From assembly GCA_012845835.1 (NCBI GenBank), contig JABAKD010000006.1, positions 6,192,318 through 6,256,317 on the forward strand: a DNA stretch of 64,000 nt, written 5' to 3'. Positions within the stretch are counted from its first letter, which is position 1. Every line of letters begins with the position of its first letter. Source of the DNA: Undaria pinnatifida (taxonomy: Eukaryota > Sar > Phaeophyceae > Laminariales > Alariaceae). The position numbers were made by a program, and so were the translations under genes. The notes under the pieces were generated by a model, which worked only from the letters and a program-made list of their open reading frames with translations, did no database searches and was not told where the DNA came from. Below, one piece after another: positions 34,148 through 43,887 of the stretch.

Positions 34148-34430
34148 GAGCCATGCAGCCAGCGCTGACTGCATACACCACAACAATGGGGCTATCTATC
34201 TATGCAGTCAGCGCTGACTGCGTCGCCCAGTGGTAACGAGGGGGTAGCTGGCAGCATGGTCTAGTTCAGTTGTCATGGTGTATTTCTAATAATAAGAACA
34301 CGCCCAGGCTTGACCCCCGTGCGAACCACGGCGAGTGACTCTATTAGAGGCACCCTATGACCGTGGAGCTGTGTAGCCAGTGTTGACTGCGTAGCTCAGT
34401 GGGTATGGTGCGCTTCCAATAAGTACAACT
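34148..34430 (+). repeat. Cluster of tRNA-like (A-box) sequences with palindromic leaders
   Basis: Units begin near 34150, 34204 and 34375 with (A)GTCAGCGCTGACTGC. The block at 34204-34221 is a perfect 18-bp palindrome. Each leader is followed by GTCGCCCAGTGGTAACGA or GTAGCTCAGTGGGTA, which match the internal A box of pol III genes. A CTAGTTCAGTTGTCATGG block at 34261 is another A-box-like segment. A weak B-box candidate is GCTTGACCCCC at 34309. No complete cloverleaf closes, so these are tRNA-like SINE heads or tRNA pseudogenes rather than functional tRNA genes. Confidence 0.55.
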
Positions 34431-34539
34431 GCTGTGGAAGGAAAATAAACAACCGTCTAGGTACAGTTACTGCAGTTACATACATTTCCCAACGATTGCG
34501 TTTATAGTCTAAATGGTGGAAAATGACAGATTGACTGAA

Positions 34540-34765
34540 GACTGAACGTGTTCGCATCACCCTGCTGACCCTGGGATTTTACTGTGTGTAGCTACGAGTA
34601 CCAAGGGGAGTCGCAATCAACCTATCTATATAGTCTATTTGATGAGGACATGCGTGCCCCTGAATGAACACACGCGTCCGGAGCATACCACATAGGTTGC
34701 ATTCAAATGATTTTCGACGAAATCCTTGATCTCACACTTGGTCTCATGGAAGAGTATTTTTTTTT
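34540..34765 (-). repeat. Family A repeat, partial copy
   Basis: CATCACCCTGCTGACCCTGG, GGGGAGTCGCAATCAACCTA, GATGAGGACA and TTTTCGACGAAATCCTTGAT mark a decayed family A end; the MSFDEI-type start is ATGATTTTC here. Confidence 0.65.
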
Positions 34766-35194
34766 CCTAGCAAAAAGGCATACTCGTAGTCTAGACTAAT
34801 AGCTGCTAGCAGCTGCACTCTCCAGCTCGGATAAAAAAAAGGCAGAGTAAGAGGCACAAAGTGCAAAATTACGAAACACACTCAACAGCAAAAAGTGCGT
34901 TACATTTCGCTCTCAAGAAAAAAGAAATCAACCCATCATGAGCAACAGCTGCTAGCAGTAAGTACGCGCACTCAACCTTCAACGCGGCCGTGCACACAGA
35001 CAGGCGCACAGGCGTGAAGGAACACATACATGTGCATACGCGCACAGGCGCAGAAGTATGCAGATGCACGTGTACGCAGGCCCACAGGTCCACAGGTCCA
35101 AATACTGTTAGAAGTGCACACCACCGCAGAGCTAACGGTCAGCGCGGTTTTCTGATCGGTCAGCTTTTTAGGATGGTACCAGGTACTACAATAA
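34766..35194. other. No gene; CACAGGCG minisatellite at 34985-35100
   Basis: Units such as GCGCACAGGCG, CGCAGGCCCACAGG and CCACAGGTCC repeat irregularly. A palindrome AGCTGCTAGCAGCT lies at 34800. TACCAGGTA is at 35177-35185. Confidence 0.5.
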
Positions 35195-35275
35195 AGCTTG
35201 CAAAGATGAGTTTCGACAAAAGACTCGATCTCACAGCTGGAGGAGTGTAATTAAATTTTTATAATAATATGCCTA
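35195..35275 (+). repeat. Family A terminal fragment
   Basis: GCAAAGATGAGTTTCGACAA, then GATCTCACAGCTGGAGGAGT, then a TTTTTATAATAATA tail. The last 80 bp of the family only. Confidence 0.7.
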
Positions 35276-35579
35276 CCTAAAATGGCGAACGCTCCCGTGC
35301 GAGCGGGATAGTTCGCCCTACTCTCAAAGCAGTACACTTACAACTCTCCGCCCTACCGCTTGCCACCCGGCCCCTAGCTATCGTCACCCATGCCATACCC
35401 GCCCCACACATCAGCCCTCTCGGTGTCCCTGGCGACACAACGGCCGACGAATCCCAACTCCGCGAGCGGGGGGCATGAAACACCTCTCCCGGGAAACGTT
35501 CCCGCTTCCCCCCGGAAGGTGGAGAACCGTAAGAAAGTGCAAATCCCACCCAGCTCCTGGCATGCCACAGGTGTACCGC

Positions 35580-35900
35580 TGTGGTGCGTACTGCCGTACT
35601 ACTGTGCTGCCGTTGTGGATTGGTCAATACGTACTGCTCCAATGCTGCCGTACTGCTGTGGTGGTGGGTTGGTCGGTGGGTGGGTGGTGGGTGCTTGGTG
35701 GGTGGCGGCTCGCTCGCGATCCACGAGATGGCGGGGGGTCGTAAAACAACGAACCTCCCCGCGTTTCTTACCGTGTTGCGGGGCCTCAAGACTCCGGAAC
35801 CAACCAAATGCTCCTCGCGTACCGGTACACCGCCGTACGTACTACGGCACTGCTGCAACAACTGCTGCAGTGGCTTGGTTGGTGGGTGGAGGGGGTGCAC
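35580..35900 (-). repeat. Relative of the 5.7-kb satellite, opposite sense
   Basis: Carries GTACTGCCGTACTACTGTGC, GTGGTGGGTTGGTCGGTGGG and a GGTACGCGAGGAGCATTTGG-like block (inverse). These match the CCCACCC/CAGCAGTACGT unit composition of 5690-6410. Similarity is partial and compositional in places. Confidence 0.45.
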
Positions 35901-36255
35901 GTGGGTGGGTAGAACGTGTGATATAGTTCGTAGGTAGGTGTGTATTCGTGCAACCTGTGGGAGATGGCCCTGTTATATCGGTTATTAATACGTACGACAC
36001 TATTTTCGCTGCTGTACTGCTGGTTCGTTCGTAGGCAGATGGCTCAGACTAGTCCATGGGTGGGTACAACGTGTCGTGTAATTCGTGGGTGTGTTTGCGT
36101 GCATGTTGGAGATGGTCCTGTTATTTGGTTTTTAATACAAATAGCAGCAGTTTTTTTTTTCCCTCCGTTATACCTTTTCATTGTGGGTGTGTTTTCGTGT
36201 CTGTTGGAGATGATCCTGTTATTTTTTCTTCAAACAAACAGCAGCAGCACCAACT
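35886..36255 (+). repeat. Degenerate ~100-150-bp tandem repeat, three units
   Basis: GTTGGAGATGGTCCTGTTAT-like cores at 35957, 36105 and 36202 are each preceded by GTGTTTTCGTG-type sequence. The first two are followed by TTATTAATACG or TTTTTAATACA. Confidence 0.65.
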
Positions 36256-36925
36256 TGTTCTTCTCCGCTGTACCGGCCGGCGCTGGCATACTTGAGGAGT
36301 ACCACTAGCTTTCCATCACGGAAGCATATATCTGGTATGGTCTGACTTCCGGCGTGGGTTTTGCATTTTCCGCGTATCAAGTGTCAGGGACTTGGTCTTA
36401 CTGCTCTAATTTACGTCGTGTTTTTTTCCTGTAGTTATGGTGGGATTTTTCACTTAACAAAAAAACGGAATTAGTCTCCCACCCTTCAGCGCTCTCAGCG
36501 CATGTCATGCCGTCCGAACCCTTCTCCGGATTCATCGAAGGTCTGGCTACTACCTTTGCCAATTGACCTTTCCTTACACATCTTACGTTTCATCCACACT
36601 TTATATCTATTTTTCAACCGCGGTTTTCCTTCCATTTTCTTCCCGTCTATTACTCGCCTATCCACAACACCACAGATCTCCCTACAGTAACTATACACAC
36701 AACCTCCTCATTTACGTTCTGTTTCGTCTTTCCAATTCCTCTATGCAGTGCACCTACACCTACCTTCGCGTATGCCTGTGCGCAAAACCACTCCCGATAA
36801 ACCCACAATCTTCAACTATGGCATATGTAGTATGTTTCAAATACATGTGGCACCTCGACCTCTTCGTACGGTCCATTACCTTCCCCTTCTCTTAGTCACG
36901 TCTTTTTAACGCAACTACTACGGAA
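36256..36925. other. No gene recognised
   Basis: A 110-codon frame at 36563-36895 has no recognisable domain. Confidence 0.4.
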
Positions 36926-36953
36926 GGCGGGGCCGCCTATCGGCGGCCCCGCC
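36926..36953. other. Perfect 12-bp GC hairpin
   Basis: GGCGGGGCCGCC (36926-36937), loop TATC, then its exact complement (36942-36953). No T run follows on either strand, so it is not a pol III or bacterial-type terminator. Confidence 0.8.
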
Positions 36954-36959
36954 CAATCC

Positions 36960-37155
36960 TTGTCATAGTTAACACCACCCTGTTGACACTGGTGTGGTAC
37001 AAGCTAGTTCTAAGGTGAGTCGCCGACCTACATCCTTAAGGAGGACACACACCCTGTAAATCCGCACGATCGGAGTATCACACACTGCTTTTCAAATACG
37101 ATTATCGACGAAATCTGACCTCACAGCTGGATTGTATTTTTCTTTTATAATATTG
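36960..37155 (-). repeat. Family A repeat, partial copy
   Basis: CACCACCCTGTTGACACTGG, GTCGCCGACCTACATCCTTA, CGATCGGAGTATCACACACT and CTCACAGCTGGATTGTAT are the family landmarks. The peptide-like block is broken by an 8-bp deletion. Confidence 0.7.
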
Positions 37156-37849
37156 ATATCGTAGTTGTCCGTGGCAAGGAGAGGGGAGGTGCCCGGAGAT
37201 TAATGTTGTTGTTGTTGTGGAGATTTCGGTGCTACGATCTGAAAAAAGAGTACATATATATTTGCTGGCTATTTTGTTGGCTCTTTAGTTGGCTGTACCC
37301 TGAACTAAGCGCACCCAAGATAATAGCATTCGACACTTAGCCATTTTGGAGCTCCCAGTCATACAGACCAACACGCGACGAGGGCGATCTATTCAAGCGC
37401 CTAGGAGAAGAAGCTTGAGGCAATCCGTGTATCGCCGTGTCCCAGGCTTGCCTCACAGCTTTCTGCGTTGCAGTGCGAACACTATCTCCTACGATACCAG
37501 CAGCTCGGACTGCTTGCTTCATGTGTGGCCGAATCTGTAATCAATTCACTTTTTGCGTCCCTTTTTCATTTGAAGTCCGAAAAGGTATCCAATCGGCATG
37601 TCCCGCCGTGCTAACAAGCCATATCGTCTCCCTCTAACATCGAACATAATTAATTAGACTATACCATATCGACCACACGGAGGACAAAACACGTGGATTT
37701 ATAATTATGTTCCCCGTCCCAACTCCTTTTTTTGCTCCAATCTCAAACGCACGCGCCCTGCTCGCATGATAGAAACACAAGTAGTAGTATAGTTTACAGT
37801 ATAATAGTAAGGATTTGAATAATACTAGTTCAAAAACCATTATTAATTA
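37156..37849. other. No gene recognised
   Basis: Anonymous DNA; frames of about 60 codons only. Confidence 0.4.
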
Positions 37850-38400
37850 CTACCTGGCATACAAATAAAAATACACGCTCCTCCAGCTGTGAGATCGAAG
37901 ATTTCATCGAAACTTATATCTGTGCAATCTGTTTTCGATACTTCGATCGCGCGTGTATCACTGGGTGCGCGTATCCACATCAAGGATATATAGGTCGGCG
38001 ACGACTCCAGAGTCATCATCCCTCGGCAGGGATATACATTTTTTAGGCAAACGGTTTCTAACCGGTTGAACACCTCAAGTGACCAACGATCGGTTAGTCT
38101 AAGCTTTTACGAGTGAGTATAACAACTTTTTGCAGGACTAGGACATAGAAGTGTGTTTGGTCGGGTTGCTTGCGCGAACGGAGGCCTTCGAAGCAATGTT
38201 TCGGGGTGAGATACTGAGCTCCTGATATTATTCGAAGCTCAGAAAATCTCTGCTGCACCTCCACCGCAGGATGGCTCTCCCCTCACAACTACATACAGTG
38301 TAGCTAGTACCAGGGTCACAAAGGGTGATGCTGATCAATCTGTGCGCGGAAACTATATCAAACCCGTTTTCGAGGGGGACACAAATATATTGCTGCCCAT
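37850..38400 (+). repeat. Family A pieces around an M2 MITE fragment
   Basis: 37855-38030 is a family A end (CCAGCTGTGAGATCGAAG, CGATCGCGCGTGTATCAC, CAAGGATATATAGGTCGG). 38160-38285 is an M2 fragment in inverse sense (TTGCGCGAACGGAGGCCTTC, TGAGCTCCTGA, CAGGATGGCTC). 38295-38395 resumes family A (CAGGGTCACAAAGGGTGATG, TGTGCGCGGAAACTAT, CCCGTTTTCGAGGGGGACA). The M2 element appears to have landed inside a family A copy. Confidence 0.65.
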
Positions 38401-38632
38401 TAAATATAAGATTGCGTAGTAAAGAGCGCCTGTTTCGGAATGCGACGGGGTGATCTTGACTGTATCGTGATACACACCGCATAACATTATCCACTACTGT
38501 AGATCAATGAGTCGCGCGGCGTGGTGACTACAGTAGCCCAACATGTTGGACTTTCACACCTAAGCGCAGAGATACATCTCTGTTCTTCGTTTTCACCAAC
38601 GAAAATCGTGTCGCGACAATCCCCAGAGACTC

Positions 38633-38922
38633 GTGGTGCGATAGAGGTAGGTTGCGATTATTTTGGCAAAAAATATTTTCTGAATGTGACGCGGGGCCTT
38701 CTTAACCCAAAGTCGCCGGGGAAAAAAATCTTTGTCTTGTACTTCGAAGTATACACGTATGACTATCTTAACATAGGCCATGGGTTCGGCTATCGTGTTG
38801 CACTGGCGGTTTACTTACTCCAAGGGTTTGTTTTGGGGTGAGGTATGGGGCTCCTCAAGCTGCCACCCTCAGAATGAAGGCAAATGAGGTGCACTCTTTT
38901 TACCGTACGTAGCGTGTGTCCC
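38633..38922 (+). mobile_element. MITE, family B
   Basis: Left end GGTGCGATAGAGGTAGG, right end TACCGTACGTAGCGTGTGTC, with interior GGCCTTCTTAACCCAAAGTC and CCATGGGTTCGGCTATCG. It ends about a dozen bases beyond the predicted 5' splice site of the MYB exon (38940-39126), inside that gene's presumed intron. Confidence 0.65.
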
Positions 38923-38939
38923 CAGATTGATGCACTCAC

Positions 38940-39126
38940 CTCCTCAGGAAACAATCGGCCTTTCGCGGTCTTGGCAAAGTACTTCTGCGAGTGAGTCCGT
39001 ATCTGGAGCGCGGTGCGAGTAGGCACGAACAGCGTCACCGCGTCCCAGTTGCGCCCGTATACGTCTAACCCGCGGAGAAAACCCTGGTGTTCCTCGTTCG
39101 TCCACCTCCCCTTGTTTCGGCGGATC
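38940..39126 (-). CDS. SHAQKYF-class single-MYB-repeat protein, internal exon
   Basis: The minus strand encodes one complete MYB/SANT repeat: RWTNEEHQGFLRGLDVYGRN, WDAVTLFVPTRTALQIRTHS, then QKYF. The third helix reads IRTHSQKYF, the variant of the IRSHAQKYF signature that defines this class of DNA-binding regulators in plants, diatoms, oomycetes and amoebae. In plants such proteins act in circadian, light and hormone responses; the target here is unknown. The exon ends at GAG|GTGAGT (donor on the minus strand at 38939-38934) in phase 0. A likely 5' acceptor is TATCGAAG|G at 39126 after a C/T-rich tract; upstream codons are open but contain no ATG. Flanking exons were not found. A family B MITE sits just inside the downstream intron. 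The domain is certain; the gene's integrity is not. Confidence 0.72.
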
Positions 39127-39483
39127 CTTCGATACGACGGGGCCCAGGGGAGCAAGCAAGCAAACGTGCGGAGGGAGGGGGGAGGGGGGTGTTCGTGTGA
39201 CGCGTGCTGCGCGATAGGTGTGTGTTGGGAGGGGCTGTAGGAGTAGCGCTTTTTCGCCACTTTTTTTCCGATTGACCGACCGGACTCTTCAAATTTAGGA
39301 ACTAAAGGTTTTCCGATTTAAAGCAATACTTCGTATTGGGTTATTTCAATATTTATTTATTTATCAGTGTTTTACCTAGCTAGGCGATGGGATGATTTGG
39401 CGCGTCGGGTTGCACTTTCGTTTCATTCTCTGGGTCAGTTTTTTCGGCGAGGGTCCGAGCTCTCCTCAAGCGAGAAGGACGTG

Positions 39484-39757
39484 TGTGCTACGATATAGGT
39501 GACATTTTTTCGCCTTTCTTCGTTCTGAATGACGGGCCTCCTTAACCCATAAATGACGGAACAACGTCATTTATTTCTTGTTTTTCATTCCGACTTTTTC
39601 GTGTACACCTACAGTGCAGGACATGGGTGGGCTTGTTCATCGGGTTGTCCTTTCAGTTTACTCATGCACAGTTTTTGGGTGAGGGATAGAGCTCCTTAAG
39701 GGGTTATTATGCGCCTCAGCAAAACATGGCGCACCTCTACCACCGTAGCATGAATGT
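39484..39757 (+). mobile_element. MITE, family B
   Basis: GTGTGCTACGATATAGGTGAC at the left and GCACCTCTACCACCGTAGCATG at the right; interior GGCCTCCTTAACCCATAAATG and GGGATAGAGCTCCTTAAGG. Confidence 0.7.
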
Positions 39758-39896
39758 GTTGAAGCCTGCCTCAGAAGAAACAGCAGCACACGCCCAGGTA
39801 AGTGTAGCATGCATCTGTGTCGGTTGCTCCGGTGGATGGTTATCTCGGCCGTCTAGTGGTATATACATTATGTGGCGTTTTATTTCATTTTTGTGG

Positions 39897-39955
39897 TGTG
39901 CTCCTGGTGCGACGGTTACTCCTGTAGCGATGACTGCTGTGGCCATGAAGGCTAC
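39897..39955 (+). repeat. 15-bp minisatellite, short outlier
   Basis: Units of the GTTACTCCTGTAGCG type, the same repeat as at 41195-41592. Confidence 0.6.
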
Positions 39956-40022
39956 GGAAGGGGGGTAACGTTTTTGGGCCTCTACTCTCAGCGACTCGGA
40001 GCTGAGCCACTCGCGAGGATGA

Positions 40023-40393
40023 CCGAGTCATCCCGCGCGCTCTAGGGCTGTGCACAGCAGCAGCAGCAGGTAGGAGCTTCTGAGCTCCTAACATGCGGAC
40101 GGAGGTCGACATCTCACCCGAAAAACATGACGTCGAAGGCATCCGTTCGCGCAAAACCGGAACAACATCAACCTCTACACGCTAGCCCTGAAAAACAACC
40201 GCGGTACTAGAAAAAATATCATAGGAGAACAAGTACCCCATAATTCCACAATCCATTGGGGAGCTCAACCGGGGTCAGAAATGTTGGCCCAAAATACCCG
40301 AGAATTCCACAATAATCGAAGCAGCTCAACCGGGGTCAGAAACGTTCGCCGAAAAACATGCGCAACGCCTTTTTTTGCCGTTGGATGACTCGG
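40023..40393 (+). mobile_element. MITE, family M2 (371 bp)
   Basis: Ends CCGAGTCATCC and GGATGACTCGG are exact inverted repeats. Interior: GGAGCTTCTGAGCTCCTAAC, CGAAGGCATCCGTTCGCGC. A ~65-bp block (GGAGCTCAACCGGGGTCAGA..) is duplicated internally at 40260 and 40322. Confidence 0.75.
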
Positions 40394-40633
40394 GCTACCT
40401 GTCTACCTCGAAGTACGCGTGCGTTTTCGACCGAGTCACCCCACGGTATAGGGGTTGCGCTTCTGGGGCCGTATGGTTTTTCTGGTCTCGGTTGAGCACC
40501 CCAAGCGAGGAACTGCCGCGTTTTGGTAGAATATATTTAACCGAACAAAAACGTTTCAGTGGACTATGGCATAAGACACATACCCCCGGTCGGGGTGCAC
40601 GAACGAATGCGTTTGAAGTAATGTTTTTCGAAC

Positions 40634-40891
40634 GACGCGTACTACGATAGAGGTGCACCATTCACCTTTTTTTTTTTTTTGAGATTCCTCGGTTTGGGAG
40701 CTTAAGACCTCTCCCAAAAACTGAATTGGGAGTAAACTAAAACTGCTACCCGACGAAAATTTCCCGTGACCAAGGTACACTAACGAGAATCATGCAAAAA
40801 ACAAGGCATATTTTTCCGATGATTTCGGGTTATGGAGCCCCGTCAAAACCTTTTCGCCAAAAAACGGTACACCTCTATTGTAGCATGCGCC
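40634..40891 (+). mobile_element. MITE, family B (258 bp, well preserved)
   Basis: Ends GACGCGTACTACGATAGAGG and CCTCTATTGTAGCATGCGC are ~20-bp inverted repeats. Interior: GGGAGCTTAAGACCTCTCCC and GTACACTAACGAGAATCATG. Close to 22888-23141 along its full length. Confidence 0.8.
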
Positions 40892-41194
40892 TTTCGGGTG
40901 CGATGTGAAACAGCTCTCGTCACGTCAGGAGCTCAGGAACTTTCTGCTGCACACCTGTCCTGTGGGATGGCTCGGCTCCAAGTGGGTGCTTTCGTTTGTA
41001 CGATGCTTTTCTGCCTTCTTGGAAGTTTGCGTGTCCGCTGAGAGTCATTCCTTGTTGTGAAATCTTCTTTCTCCCTCGAGTATATTCCCAATTTTTCTTG
41101 ACACTCGACTAGAAATACGGAGACAGACGTGTTCTGTCATTTTTTTGGCTTTATTTATTTAACAGAGTCTGAGCCTATAGAACCTCTTTATGCG

Positions 41195-41592
41195 CGTTTT
41201 TAGAACCCCGGTAGAGACAATGTTGGGCTACCCCGTCCCTACTGCAGCCTTCCAATGGGTACGCAGTCGTTTCCGTGATGGTTGTGCTTGCGGTGGTTTC
41301 TCTTGTGACGCTAACCTTTTGGGGAGGATATTCTTCTTTGGAGATTACTCGATTACTCCTTTGGTGGCTACGACGGCTAAGGCGGTACGGGTACCGCCTC
41401 GGGAATTACTATAGCGACGTTTAATCCTGTGACGGTTATTGCTATACGGTTGCTTCAAGTGTGACGGTTAGTCCCGCGGCGATTGCCGTTGCGGCGGTTG
41501 CTCCTGTGGCGGCTGCTGGTGCTTCGGTTAATCCTTCCGCGGTACTATAGCTTCTGCGGTGCCCACTCCTGTGGTGGTTACTCCCTTGGAAG
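41195..41592 (+). repeat. 15-bp minisatellite encoding VTPVA in one frame
   Basis: From 41434 to 41590 the sequence divides into consecutive 15-mers near GTTACTCCTGTGGCG (for example GTTGCTCCTGTGGCG, GTTAGTCCCGCGGCG, ATTGCCGTTGCGGCG). Earlier units are looser. In register it reads V-T/A-P-V-A, but TAG stops occur, so it is unlikely to be translated. Confidence 0.7.
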
Positions 41593-41913
41593 GACGCGCA
41601 CTACGGCAGAAGTAACACGTCTTGGCTAATTGTTCCTGGATGATGGGGGTGCTTCCCAACCCAGAATCGCCGGGAATGCCACTTTTTATTCATTTTTTTC
41701 TTTTTTTTTTTTGGTTTTATACCCCTAACTAAGTGAGTAAAAAAAGACGTGTGATATTGTTAATCGGATTACACTCTTCTTCTTGTCATTTTTCTCGAAA
41801 TCCGTTTTTTAGGTGAAGGTTGTGCATGTGTGGACTATGGAGCCCCTCCAGTTCAATAGGTCAGGAGCCTCAGGAACAAAAAAATGGTGCACCCTCTACA
41901 GTATCGTGCGTCG
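41593..41913 (+). mobile_element. MITE, family B, inserted in the minisatellite
   Basis: Left GACGCGCACTACGGCAGAAG, right CCCTCTACAGTATCGTGCGTC; interior GGGGGTGCTTCCCAACCCAG and GGAGCCCCTCCAG. Minisatellite units lie on both sides. Confidence 0.65.
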
Positions 41914-41929
41914 AAGTGATTCCTAGGTG

Positions 41930-42290
41930 GGGTGGGTTCTTACGCCTGGGACGGGTGTTCCTGTGACGGCCACTCCTAGGACGGACATATCTGCGCAGCG
42001 GTGTTTACTCGTTTAGTTTTTAGTCTAGTTCTTTTCTTCGATTACTCCTTTAGAAATTATTCACTGTGGCAGTTACTCCTGGGCTTGGTGGTCATGTGTG
42101 CGGTAGTTGCTCCTCTTGAGTCGTTACTAACTTGGGAGTGTATCTTTAGTGGGGGTTACTCCGTTAATGGCTACTTCTGTCATGGTTACTCCTGAGGCAG
42201 CTACTTCTGGGGGCGGGGATACACCTTAATCCTGTGGCACTTTCTTCGATCGCGGCGGCTAGACCGGCTAGTCCGGCGACGGTCATCCGA
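41930..42290 (+). repeat. 15-bp minisatellite, continuation
   Basis: GTTACTCCTGGGCTTGG, GTTACTCCGTTAATGG, GGTTACTCCTGAGGCAG and related units continue after the MITE, more degenerate than the first block. Confidence 0.6.
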
Positions 42291-43234
42291 AAAATGACCT
42301 TACATATATATACTAAGTTTGTTTGTGCTCACCCGTCGGGTTACCCGCGAAAAGCCAGGATAATAACACTCCGAAATAACCGACCTACATTTATTTGGCA
42401 CAGTGCCCTGGTTGCACAGCGAACGCAACACGAACCAGTTCTATGTACAGCCCTCGAACCAGTTCTATATACAGCCCTCATGCATTGCGTCAGACAGCTT
42501 CGTTTTGTGGCATGGTGTGCGAGATAAGTTTCGCGCCCCTACAGCATCGGCGGCTCCAGTAGTAGTAGTATACACGCGAGACCCGCAAGTAAGTGTATAT
42601 GGCATTCACTATGAAAAAGGCCAAACACGTATGAATTGCACTACGGTTGACATTAAAAAAAATATACCTGGACATGGTATATAGTCTAGACTATATAGTT
42701 GTGCAGGATTCTCCCGGACAACTTCCGTAGAGGTGGTCTCTGGGCTGGCGTTGGGGTTAGAGTTGCACATTTAGGTTCCAATTTTTTGTTTTGTTCCCAA
42801 ATCCCTTTATTTTCTCGTAATATCTGGACCACAAGCGGCGTACACACAAAAAAACATATAATTATATTAATTGCGATACTTTATCTTATGTGTTTGCCTA
42901 CATGTGGCCTGTGCACGGGGGGCTTCCTTATTGTGGCTCGACGTAAATTGCTTTTCGCGGGGCGCCGATGTTCCATTAATCACACGCTAGCAACGTGTTC
43001 ACGAGCCTGTGGACTGGCACGATGGCAACATACTAACGCGATCGACAACAAGGCGGCGATTAGATAGAATAGAAGAACGTGCAAGCCCATCGTGGCAGTA
43101 GGCACCATAGCTAGCTGCGTAAAAGGGCAGAGGGAGGTGTCCCTTCATGCGAGTGCACGCCGGAAACGATAAGATTGTGACATTCGGTGTATCATGGTAC
43201 CACTAGACTAGTAGTAGGTGTATTGCAGCCTTGT
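42291..43234. other. No gene recognised
   Basis: A 25-bp direct repeat (CGAACCAGTTCTATGTACAG / CGAACCAGTTCTATATACAG) occurs at 42432-42475. A 122-codon frame at 42699-43067 has no recognisable domain. Confidence 0.4.
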
Positions 43235-43692
43235 GACGCGCGTTACGATAGAGGTACACCGCTTTTTTTCTGAGGTTCCTCGATTTGGGAGCTTTAAGAT
43301 CTCTCCCAAAAACCGATTTGGAAAAAAAAGAATTCTTCTACCGGATGACAGATCCCATCACCTGGGTACACGACAGGAATCATGCAAAACGAAACGGTCC
43401 ATTTTCGACGATATCAAGTTAATGTTGAGGTATTAGTGGGGTGTAAGTCCGTTTGACCACTTGCAAAAGGTTAGCCAATAGCTTACCCAAACTAAGCCTT
43501 ATAACACTCCCCCCCCCCCTGAAACGGCGGGATAGCAGGTCGGCCAGACATACCGGCGGACCAGTCAATACATCCACGCCGTTTTGCTTCCTGGGTATAC
43601 CGGGGAGAGTATTTTTCAAGTACTAACCTTACAACATTAAATAGCCCCGTCATTCAGAAAACAATTCAGAAGAAAAGTGCTACCTCTATCGT
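43235..43692 (+). mobile_element. MITE, family B, interrupted by a TTAA-flanked insertion
   Basis: Ends GACGCGCGTTACGATAGAGG and CTCTATCGTTGCATGCGTC. Removing 43423-43640 leaves a ~240-bp element matching the other copies. A second, truncated family B start follows at 43713 (TTACGATAGGAGTGCAGCC). Confidence 0.8.
43423..43636. mobile_element. 214-bp insertion with TG..CA ends and TTAA flanks
   Basis: Begins TGTTGAGGTATTAGTG and ends TACTAACCTTACAACA; read inward the ends share TGTTG.. and a TTAGT box. TTAA lies on both sides (43419-43422, 43637-43640) and is single in other MITE copies at this point. TTAA duplication suggests a piggyBac-type MITE. Alternatively, on the minus strand a G run plus TGTTATAAGG resembles a polypurine tract and LTR start, and the left end TGTTGTAAGG is similar. 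A tiny LTR derivative (TRIM-like) with a 4-bp duplication is thus possible. Confidence 0.65.
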
Positions 43693-43887
43693 TGCATGCG
43701 TCTTGTGTTACGATAGGAGTGCAGCCTAATTTTTTTCGAGGCTCCTCATGTGGGGTGGTGCATACTGAGCACACAACCCGACTGACTGCGTGATAAAGCA
43801 TCAACGCGTAATCCGTCGGACAATCCAATGACCTCGGTACTATTGTTTCATGTCATAAGTATATACTCTTATTACGGCGGAAGATAG
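43693..43887. other. Truncated MITE B start, then unique DNA
   Basis: See the family B start at 43713; nothing else is recognised. Confidence 0.4.
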
